From NCBI GenBank assembly GCA_019414055.1, contig DXMV01000017.1, positions 1-64,000 of the forward strand: DNA of 64,000 nucleotides. Reading direction: 5' to 3'. Every line of letters begins with the position of its first letter. Position 1 is the first letter of the stretch. The notes beneath the pieces are model-generated. The model was not told the DNA's origin, made no database searches, and saw only the letters and a list, made by a program, of their open reading frames with translations. Below, piece after piece: positions 33,862-40,897 of the stretch. The stretch comes from Collinsella sp. (GTDB lineage Bacteria > Actinomycetota > Coriobacteriia > Coriobacteriales > Coriobacteriaceae). Made by a program: the position numbers and the translations under genes.

Positions 33862-34947
33862 ATGCACATTCCAGATAATTACCTGTCCCCGCAGACCGAT
33901 GCCGTCATGGCGGTCGCGATGGTGCCCGTGTGGGTCCACTGCATCAAGAAGGTGCGCGCCACGCTCGATCGCGAGCACATGGCTTTCTTAGGAATCTGCG
34001 CCGCATTCTCCTTCCTGCTCATGATGTTCAACGTGCCTCTGCCCGGTGGTACCACGGGTCACGCCGTCGGCGGCGCGCTCATCGCTCTGCTGCTGGGTCC
34101 CGAGGCCGCGGCTATCGCTGTCTCGGTCGCGCTGGCGCTGCAGGCGCTGCTGTTTGGCGACGGCGGCGTTCTGTCGTTTGGCGCCAACTGCTTTAACATG
34201 GCCTTTGTGCTGCCGTTTGTCGCTGCTATCGTGTTCCGTGCGCTCAACAGCCGTCTGCACGACAAGAGCTGGGGCACCTCGGTTTCCGCCATCGTGAGCG
34301 GTTGGGTCGGCCTGTGCGTGGCGGCCCTGTGCGCGGCGATTGAGTTTGGTATTCAGCCGATGCTCTTCACGAACGCCTCGGGCGCTCCGCTGTACTGCCC
34401 CTTCCCGCTGTCGGTTTCCATTCCCGCTATGCTGATTCCGCACATGCTGGTTGCCGGTGTGGTTGAGGGCGTCGCGACGGCCGCTATCTACGGCTTCATC
34501 AAGAAGACGGCTCCCAGCTTCATCGTCGGTCCCGAGGCTGTCGATGGCTTGCTTTCTGCCGAGGGCGCAACCGCCAAGAAGACCTCGCTGGTTCCCACGC
34601 TTATCCTGGTCGCTGTACTCGTGGTTGCCACGCCACTGGGCCTTCTGGCCACCGGTGACGCCTGGGGCGAGTGGGATGCCGAGGGCGCAGCGACGGCAGT
34701 TCAGGAGGCTGGCGATGACAACCTGCAGGCTTCGGTCGGCCTCGATGCCCCGACCTTTGCCGATACGCTGCTCACGGGTGATTACCTGCAGGCGTATTCC
34801 GAGGAGAACAACCTTGACTTTGCCGGTCAGGCTGCGATGTATATCCTCTCGGGTGTGATCGGCGTGGCGGTGCTCACCATCGTCTTCCGTTTGATTTCGC
34901 TGACGGCAAAGGAAAGCCTGCCCCATGGCAACGGTCGAGCTGCCTAG
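33862..34947 (+). CDS. cbiM: ECF transporter substrate-binding membrane protein, cobalt/nickel type (CbiM-like)
   Basis: The 361-aa protein begins with MHIPDNYLSP; the N-terminal Met-His pair is the metal ligand in CbiM/NikM proteins. GGTTGHAVGGALIALLLGP and LLFGDGGVLSFGANCFNMAF are further family blocks. About seven helices are followed by a linker and an extra C-terminal segment (LLATGDAWGEWD, then a last helix) like the PDGLE/CbiN-type accessory part fused to the core. It overlaps the next gene by 23 bases. Cobalt versus nickel cannot be decided from sequence. Confidence 0.88.
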   Translation: MHIPDNYLSPQTDAVMAVAMVPVWVHCIKKVRATLDREHMAFLGICAAFSFLLMMFNVPLPGGTTGHAVGGALIALLLGPEAAAIAVSVALALQALLFGDGGVLSFGANCFNMAFVLPFVAAIVFRALNSRLHDKSWGTSVSAIVSGWVGLCVAALCAAIEFGIQPMLFTNASGAPLYCPFPLSVSIPAMLIPHMLVAGVVEGVATAAIYGFIKKTAPSFIVGPEAVDGLLSAEGATAKKTSLVPTLILVAVLVVATPLGLLATGDAWGEWDAEGAATAVQEAGDDNLQASVGLDAPTFADTLLTGDYLQAYSEENNLDFAGQAAMYILSGVIGVAVLTIVFRLISLTAKESLPHGNGRAA

Positions 34948-35761
34948 CTGGCTGGCGACATCCGAGAACTATGAGCCCGCGGGGGCTCGGCATCGCGTGA
35001 TGCAAAAGAACGTCCTACACCTGGCGAGCCTGCTTGAGCGGGTTCGCCTGGGTGGTGGCGCACACAAGGGCGGGTCGATGATTGACCGCGCCCTTTCTTG
35101 CGTTTCGGCACCGGTGCGTCTGGTGGGGATGTTCGTCTGCGTTCTGTGCGTGTGCCTGACGCAGAGCCCGCTGTACCTGATGCTGATGGCGTCGATTGCG
35201 TTGGTGTTGGTCGCCGTGCGCCCCGCACGTGGGCTGCGCGCGACTTTTGTGCCGGCGCTTGGCGCCGCGGGGTTTGCCGTGGTTTTGGCACTGCCTGCCC
35301 TGCTGCTGGGCGCATCGGCTGTGGGCGCCATGCTCAAGATTGCGGCCAAGACGTTCATCAACGTGTCGCTGGTGCTGGGCGTTTCATGGACGCTTACCTG
35401 GAGCCGCATGTCGGCGGCGCTCAAGACGCTGCATCTGCCCGACGAGGTCATCTTTACGTTTGATATGGCGCTCAAGCATATCGAGGTGCTGGGACGCACG
35501 ATGCACGACCTGTGCGAATCGGTCATGCTGCGCAGCGTGGGGCGTGCGCCTGCGGGTTTTTCGCGCACCGACTCGCTGGCGGGTATCATGGGCATGACAT
35601 TTATCAAGGCGATGGAATGCAGCCGTGCGATGGACGAGGCTATGCTTTGCCGCGGCTTTGCCGGCGTGTATCCGGCGCCTGCACGCGCCGGGTTTGGCTG
35701 GCGCGATGCGATCTATGCGGCCGGCGTGGCGCTGCTGGCAGTGTTGTGCGCCTTGCTGTAG
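34925..35761 (+). CDS. cbiQ: ECF transporter transmembrane (T) component
   Basis: The 278-aa protein has four to five hydrophobic helices (about 60-160 and near the C-terminus). The coupling-helix region LKTLHLPDEVIFTFDMALKH is followed by AMLCRGFAG, the second Ala-Arg-Gly-type coupling motif of T components. It connects CbiM with the ATPase. The N-terminal 45 residues are hydrophilic and longer than usual. Its start lies within the end of cbiM, so translation is coupled. Confidence 0.88.
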   Translation: MATVELPSWLATSENYEPAGARHRVMQKNVLHLASLLERVRLGGGAHKGGSMIDRALSCVSAPVRLVGMFVCVLCVCLTQSPLYLMLMASIALVLVAVRPARGLRATFVPALGAAGFAVVLALPALLLGASAVGAMLKIAAKTFINVSLVLGVSWTLTWSRMSAALKTLHLPDEVIFTFDMALKHIEVLGRTMHDLCESVMLRSVGRAPAGFSRTDSLAGIMGMTFIKAMECSRAMDEAMLCRGFAGVYPAPARAGFGWRDAIYAAGVALLAVLCALL

Positions 35762-35807
35762 GCGCTGCTGGTTCCGGCTGGGGATGCAACTAGGGAAGGG
35801 CGACGTT

Positions 35808-36575
35808 TTGACGATCGATATGAATAGTGCGGCGGGCACGAATGGTGCGGGCGCCAAGGTCGCACCGCTCATCGAGCTGCGCGACGTGGTGTTCTCCTAT
35901 GCGGGGCATACGGTGGTCGACGGCGTTTCGCTGCAGGTCGATCGTGGTGAACTCGTTGCCCTGCTCGGTCCCAACGGCTGCGGTAAGACGACGATCATGC
36001 GCCTTATTAACGGCCTTGAACTTGCCGACGCAGGAGCATACCTGTTTGACGGGCACGTGATCGATGCGGCATATCTCAAGGATTCCGCGGCCGCTCAGCG
36101 TTTTCATCAGCGCGTGGGCTTTGTGTTCCAGAATGCCGACGCGCAGCTCTTTTGCGCCACAGTCGGCGAGGAGGTCGCGTTTGGCCCTGCTCAAATGGGG
36201 CTGCCGGCAGACGAGCTCGAGCGCCGCGCCCGCGATGCCATGGAGCTGTTCCAGGTTGCCGACCTTGCCGACGCCTCTCCCTATCAGCTTTCGGGCGGGC
36301 AAAAGAAGCGCGTGGCGCTGGCGGCCGTCGTGTCGATGAACCCGGATATCTTGGTCCTCGACGAGCCTACCAATGGGCTCGACGAGGATTCATGCGACAT
36401 CGTGGTCAACTTTCTACTGGCCTACGTCGCGACGGGTAAGACGGTCTTGATGAGCACGCATCACCAGGATTTGATGCGACGCCTGGGTGCCCGTGCAATC
36501 TATATCGATCGATATCACCATGTGGTTGAGGCGCCTTCGCCGTCGTATGGAACCGAGATCGGCGCTGCGGAATAG
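35808..36575 (+). CDS. cbiO: ECF transporter ATP-binding protein
   Basis: The protein of about 255 aa has Walker A GPNGCGKTT near residue 54, Q-loop VFQNADAQLF, signature SPYQLSGGQKKRVALA, Walker B ILVLDEPTNGLD and the H-loop STHHQDL. It energises uptake with CbiM and CbiQ. Possible starts are ATG 35784, TTG 35808 and ATG 35820; AGGGAAGGG at 35792-35800 is ideally placed only for TTG 35808. Only one ATPase is present, so a homodimer is expected. Confidence 0.88.
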   Translation: MTIDMNSAAGTNGAGAKVAPLIELRDVVFSYAGHTVVDGVSLQVDRGELVALLGPNGCGKTTIMRLINGLELADAGAYLFDGHVIDAAYLKDSAAAQRFHQRVGFVFQNADAQLFCATVGEEVAFGPAQMGLPADELERRARDAMELFQVADLADASPYQLSGGQKKRVALAAVVSMNPDILVLDEPTNGLDEDSCDIVVNFLLAYVATGKTVLMSTHHQDLMRRLGARAIYIDRYHHVVEAPSPSYGTEIGAAE

Positions 36576-36654
36576 TTGCTGCGTAGAGCGTGCGTAGCCG
36601 CCCGCGCGGCTTTGCCGTGATGGTATAGTTATCCAGGTTTTTATGGGGGTGGCT

Positions 36655-37503
36655 ATGCCAAGCTGGAACATTCATATCGCTCAGACGGAGCGTTTGCTGG
36701 AGCGCACCGGTGCGCTTGCCAATAGCGTGCGCGACCGCAATGCCTTTTTGTTTGGTTGCGTGGTTCCGGATATCTTCGTGGGCTATATGGTCCCCGGCAT
36801 CGCCGATCCCATCCCGTACCGCATTACACACTTTGCAAAGCCTGAGCCCATCCCTAAGCCTCGTGAGCATGAGTTCTGGGATACCTATGTGGCACCGTTG
36901 CTTAAAAGTTCGCCCACCGGTGCGCCGGCCGCGGCGACCTCGATTATCGAGGAACGCGAGCGACTGAACCGCGTGCACTATCCCCAGCGCTACAAGGATG
37001 CCGAGCCGGTTGCCGGTCCCGGCGCCTGTGAGTTCTCGCTTGCGTCCGAAGATGTGGCGCAGTCGCTGCTCGATTTAACGCTGGGCGTCTGGTCGCATCT
37101 GGTGGCCGATACCGTATGGAATACGCGCGTGAATCAGTACCTGGAGGCACACGGCGGCAAGCCGTGCGAGGAATTCCGCATTAAAAAGCAAGGCGACTTT
37201 GACTGGTTTGGTAAGACGCTGGGCATTGTTTCCATCCCGCGTGCGACCGATCGCCTGTATACTGCGGCGACGCGTTTTGGGCAGTATCCCATCCATAAGG
37301 AGTATGTGCTCAAGACCATCGGCGTCATGCACGAGATTGTGCGCGAAAACCCCGGTGAGCCCGATCATCCGCCATACCGTCTGCTGACCGAGGAGTTCTT
37401 CGACGCAACGTTTACCGAGGTCATCGAGCTGACCGAGGCGGGATTTGCCGCTCGAATTGCATCACCCGGTGTGCCCGCGTTGCCCCTGATCGCTAGCTGC
37501 TAA
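36655..37503 (+). CDS. Zinc-dependent phospholipase C-like protein
   Basis: The 282-aa protein has WNIHIAQTERLL, GCVVPDIF and RITHF near the N-terminus and LGVWSHLVADTVWN at about residue 150. These match the His/Asp pattern of the zinc-dependent phospholipase C/S1-P1 nuclease fold found in many bacterial hypothetical proteins. No signal peptide is seen, so an intracellular role is likely and the substrate is unknown. ATG at 36655 follows GGGGGTGG; an ATG at 36643 is in frame but lacks an SD. Its stop overlaps the stop of the convergent gene by a few bases. Confidence 0.75.
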   Translation: MPSWNIHIAQTERLLERTGALANSVRDRNAFLFGCVVPDIFVGYMVPGIADPIPYRITHFAKPEPIPKPREHEFWDTYVAPLLKSSPTGAPAAATSIIEERERLNRVHYPQRYKDAEPVAGPGACEFSLASEDVAQSLLDLTLGVWSHLVADTVWNTRVNQYLEAHGGKPCEEFRIKKQGDFDWFGKTLGIVSIPRATDRLYTAATRFGQYPIHKEYVLKTIGVMHEIVRENPGEPDHPPYRLLTEEFFDATFTEVIELTEAGFAARIASPGVPALPLIASC

Positions 37504-38573
37504 CCGGCCGGCTTAACGGTGAACAGTTCATTCCAATTGACCAACAGCTCCCGTCGCAGGGCATCTTCGGTGGTACGCTCCTGATCGGTCTTTGGGATGT
37601 AGGGGAGTCCCGCCTTTTTATGAATGAGCTCGGCGATGTTGTTAAAGCTCTTCGTGTCTTTGATTTGCCCATAGGTTATCTGGATAACGTCATAGCCCAT
37701 GCTGGTGAGGGCGGTGGTTCGCTCGGCATCGGAGAGGCTCGCGGCTTCGCCATCGTGGGCGGAGCGGCCTTGGCATTCCAAAATGACGCCCATGCTGTTG
37801 GTGTTGCTCTCTATGAGGATATCGGCGTAGCAGCAGGTTTTGTCATACAGTGAGCGCGCGGCGTCGCTGAGTGGGATGCGCACGTTGTTTGCGATGTTGA
37901 TGCCCATGCCGCCCTCGTTGCGGGGGAGCGAAACAAGCATGGAGGTCTGTACTTCGAAGGGCGAGGCGGTCTGCCCCGTCATGTGCTCGGTCGCCCAGCG
38001 CAGTTGTTTAACGCCGCGCAGGCCTGCGGCCTGCTTGGCAAACGCGGCGATATCCGCCGCGCTGAGGAGCGGTGGGCGCTTCCACAAGTTGGTGCCATTG
38101 CCGTTGACATCGTTAACTCGCTCCCAGCAGCAGTTGGGTGGAATGAGCTTAAGCGAAATAGCTTCATCAAGTTGTTGTTGCGTTCGCTCGCAGGGCTTAA
38201 ACACTGCAAAGGAGCCGCACATCTCGTAGCAAGCCATGAGTAGCTGGTTGCGGGAGACCTGCGTAGCAAGGCTGAGCAGCGTGAACTCCGGTGAAGTGAC
38301 ATCAAACCCATGTTCAGTCTGCCTAAACGACCCAGGAGGCGGCTCTTGGGTCAGGAGGTGCGATTTAAACAGGCTTCGCGATCCGGATTGTGCCCGAGTG
38401 AATACAAGCCTGTGAAGCGGTGCGTGAAGCAGGTCTTTTACAACTGCATGACTTCCGAGGCTGCAACATCTGCGATCCATATTGCCAAGGCTAATGGCGG
38501 GGTAAAGGCCTAATACCTGCGGCGGGATACGGTAATAGTAAAAAGCGGATTGACCACATAGCGTCAGGTCCAT
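37500..38573 (-). CDS. Restriction-endonuclease-like hypothetical protein (paralogue of 14106-15209)
   Basis: The 357-aa protein ends with a PD-(D/E)xK/DUF559-like block. ADILIESNTNSMGVILECQG has acidic residues spaced as a nuclease active site, followed by HDGEAASLSDAER and the strand YDVIQITYGQI. The middle block PGSFRQT and VTSPEFTLLSLATQ matches the paralogue at 14106. Start ATG 38573 has GGAGG at ideal spacing; the frame extends to 38693, but that part lies in the palindromic repeat. The isolated gene is tail-to-tail with the phospholipase-like gene. Function is unknown; a defence or mobile-element role is possible. Confidence 0.55.
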   Translation of the reverse strand: MDLTLCGQSAFYYYRIPPQVLGLYPAISLGNMDRRCCSLGSHAVVKDLLHAPLHRLVFTRAQSGSRSLFKSHLLTQEPPPGSFRQTEHGFDVTSPEFTLLSLATQVSRNQLLMACYEMCGSFAVFKPCERTQQQLDEAISLKLIPPNCCWERVNDVNGNGTNLWKRPPLLSAADIAAFAKQAAGLRGVKQLRWATEHMTGQTASPFEVQTSMLVSLPRNEGGMGINIANNVRIPLSDAARSLYDKTCCYADILIESNTNSMGVILECQGRSAHDGEAASLSDAERTTALTSMGYDVIQITYGQIKDTKSFNNIAELIHKKAGLPYIPKTDQERTTEDALRRELLVNWNELFTVKPAG

Positions 38574-38624
38574 GACGTCCTCCAGGTCGAAATGTGCTTT
38601 TGGACCGTGCGATGCCAGCGTCAA

Positions 38625-38752
38625 TTCGGAAGTATGCGGCAAAATCTGAACTCTGTGAGCAGACCTGGCTTTTGAGTCTAGTTTATCAGGCATTTTGTTG
38701 TGAAAAAACAGGGTGTGCTCGGAGGTCTCGGAATTTGCCGCATACTTCCGAA
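38625..38752. repeat. MITE-like long palindrome 2
   Basis: 19-bp perfect inverted repeats (38625-38643 and 38734-38752) flank about 90 bases with further partial pairing (AGACCT / AGGTCT). It is similar in style, not in sequence, to the palindrome at 15250. It fills most of the 421-base gene-free stretch 38574-38994, with the pyk terminator at its end. Confidence 0.7.
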
Positions 38753-38929
38753 AACGCGGTCGATCTGGCTCTTGCTAAAACGATTTAGCAGCGTCGGGTA
38801 AGGTGTGGTTTTGCCATCGGGCGAACACTTTTAGCGCCTGAGGCCTTATTTTTGGGCCTCGAAGGGCGGATTTCGCGCTTTTGGTAAAGAAATGAGTGCG
38901 TGTTTTGCCGTGTGCCGGCACTGGCACAG

Positions 38930-38966
38930 AAAAAGGGCCCGGAAGGCAATGCCTTCCGGGCCCTTT
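38930..38966 (-). terminator. Terminator of pyk
   Basis: On the minus strand, AAAGGGCCCGGAAGGC / GCCTTCCGGGCCCTTT is followed by more Ts, 29 bases after the stop. Confidence 0.85.
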
Positions 38967-38994
38967 GCAATGCAAACATGCTTGCAAGTACGAC

Positions 38995-40455
38995 TTAGCG
39001 CACCTGAGCGACGTAAGCGACGTTGGTCGAGGAGACCTTGTCCTCGAGCTGGACGCTCATGCGGGGATCGCCGGCGGTAGCGACGGTCAAATCGCCAGTC
39101 TTGACGTAGCCGAGCTCCTTAGCGGTCTCGATCGCCTTGACGATCGTGCCGTTGACGGTGCCCTGGGTAATCTCGGCCTGGTGCGGGATAACGCCCCAGT
39201 ACATGATCATCTGCTGGACGGCCCACTCGTGACGGGAGAACGCGCAGATCGGCATGTTGGGACGGAAGTGCGAGATCAGGCGAGCGGTACGACCGGTGGT
39301 CGTCGGCACGGTGATGCACTTGGCGCCAACGGTGGTGGCCATGTTCACAGCGGACATACCCACAACGTTGTTGACGACGCGGGTGCCGTGAGCATCGGCC
39401 GGAACCTCGAGCGGAGCGTGAGCCGGGAGGTACTTCTCGGTCTCGAGAGCAATGCTGGCCTGCATCTTGACGGCCTCGACCGGGTACTTACCGGCAGCGG
39501 ACTCACCAGAGAGCATGACGGCGTCGGTGCCGTCGTAGATGGCGTTAGCAACGTCGGCAACCTCGGCGCGCGTCGGGCGCGGGTTCTGCTGCATGGAGTC
39601 GAGCATCTGCGTAGCGGTGATGACGGGCTTGTAGGCCGCGTTGCACTTGGCGATGATCTCCTTCTGGATGTGGGGAACGAGCTCGGGCTTGATCTCGATG
39701 CCCAGGTCGCCACGGGCGACCATGATGCCGTCGGAAGCCTCGAGGATCTCGTCGAAGTTCTCGACGCCCAGAGCGCACTCGATCTTCGGGAAGATCGTCA
39801 CGTGCTCGCCACCGTTCTCGCGGCAAAGCTCGCGGATGCCGCGGACGGACTCGCCGTCGCGGATGAAGGAAGCGGCGATGTAGTCGATGTTCTCGGTCAG
39901 GCCAAAGAGGATGTCCTGACGATCGCGCTCGGTGATAGCGGGCAGCGAGATGTTGACGTTGGGCATGTTGACGCCCTTGCGCTCGCCGATCAGGCCGTCG
40001 TTCTTAACGACGCAGGTCATGTCCTGGCCGCTGACGGACTCGACCTCGAGGGCAACCAGGCCGTCATCGATCAGGATAAGGGAGCCCTTCTCGACCTCGG
40101 AGGGCAGAGCCAGGTAGTCGAGGGAGATGTGCTCAGCGGTGCCGTGGAAATCCTCGGACGTGGGCTGAGCGGTGACGACGATCTTATCGCCGGTCTTGAC
40201 GGCAACCTTCTTGCCGTCGACCAGAAGGCCGGTGCGGACCTCGGGGCCCTTGGTGTCGAGCAGGATGCCGACGGGCAGACCGAGCTCCTTGGAAATACGA
40301 CGGACGCGCTCGATGCGACCGTGGTGCTCGTCGTAGGATCCGTGCGAGAAGTTAAAACGGGCGACGTTCATGCCCGCCTTGATCATCTCGCGGATGGTCT
40401 CGTCGCTATCGCAGGCGGGACCCATGGTGCATACAATCTTAGTGCGCTTGTACAT
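38995..40455 (-). CDS. pyk: Pyruvate kinase
   Basis: This 486-aa enzyme catalyses the last step of glycolysis (PEP + ADP to pyruvate + ATP). MYKRTKIVCTMGPA opens the barrel, and GMNVARFNFSHGS, DTKGPEVRTG, the catalytic Lys region FPKIECALGVENF, ARGDLGIEI and the K+/Mg motif TQMLDSM follow in order. The C-terminal regulatory domain is complete (TTTGRTARLISHFRP). The upstream minus-strand TATAAT at 40519-40524 is a good -10 box. It is transcribed alone, divergent from the P-type ATPase. Confidence 0.96.
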   Translation of the reverse strand: MYKRTKIVCTMGPACDSDETIREMIKAGMNVARFNFSHGSYDEHHGRIERVRRISKELGLPVGILLDTKGPEVRTGLLVDGKKVAVKTGDKIVVTAQPTSEDFHGTAEHISLDYLALPSEVEKGSLILIDDGLVALEVESVSGQDMTCVVKNDGLIGERKGVNMPNVNISLPAITERDRQDILFGLTENIDYIAASFIRDGESVRGIRELCRENGGEHVTIFPKIECALGVENFDEILEASDGIMVARGDLGIEIKPELVPHIQKEIIAKCNAAYKPVITATQMLDSMQQNPRPTRAEVADVANAIYDGTDAVMLSGESAAGKYPVEAVKMQASIALETEKYLPAHAPLEVPADAHGTRVVNNVVGMSAVNMATTVGAKCITVPTTTGRTARLISHFRPNMPICAFSRHEWAVQQMIMYWGVIPHQAEITQGTVNGTIVKAIETAKELGYVKTGDLTVATAGDPRMSVQLEDKVSSTNVAYVAQVR

Positions 40456-40518
40456 TCAGACCTCCATCTGACATCGTCTTGCGCTGATAGATAAACCATA
40501 AGAAATAAAACCGTGTTG

Positions 40519-40524
40519 ATTATA
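40519..40524 (-). promoter_or_regulatory. -10 box of pyk
   Basis: This is an exact TATAAT on the minus strand 64 bases upstream of the pyk ATG. No convincing -35 hexamer is present at the expected distance. Confidence 0.5.
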
Positions 40525-40703
40525 ACGAAATGCCGACCGAATACCCCATAAAATCGACCGTATGCCGAATTAGAAGTTCATTTTTTGCGGAATAAACGGT
40601 ATATGCAAAAACTTTACCAACCGCTCTAACCGCTGCTATCTGGGCGATATGTCAGTTTGAACATGTACCGAAGAAAAAACGTTTTATCAATATTGAGCAT
40701 CAC

Positions 40704-40731
40704 ACGGTCTGCATCGTTGCGTGCAGACCGT
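40704..40731. other. Hairpin in the pyk / P-ATPase divergent region
   Basis: ACGGTCTGCA and TGCAGACCGT form a 10-bp perfect stem with an 8-base loop, followed by ATTT. The 442-base region 40456-40897 otherwise holds the pyk promoter, a TTGGCT-18-TACCAT promoter-like pair near 40749-40778 and the ATPase leader. Confidence 0.5.
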
Positions 40732-40814
40732 ATTTCCAAATGGATTGTTTTGGCTAGACGCGTCGCTTTGGGGTACCATAGCTCCACTATCAACTGCCGC
40801 TCAGCACGGCAGCC

Positions 40815-40890
40815 TTGATGAGCCCTTGCCCTTCTCCTGGGAATTATGATCGGGCATCAATCTGCTGAGTGGCCCGAATCCCAGGAGGGG
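40815..40890 (+). promoter_or_regulatory. Leader able to switch between RBS-sequestering and alternative hairpins
   Basis: CTCCTGGGA (40834-40842) is complementary to TCCCAGGAG (40879-40887), which contains the Shine-Dalgarno sequence, with an inner CGGGC/GCCCG helix. A competing hairpin pairs TTGAT and GCCC (40815-40825) with GGGCATCAA (40852-40860). The two cannot form together, as in translational riboswitches. Confidence 0.45.
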
Positions 40891-40897
40891 ACTCTAT

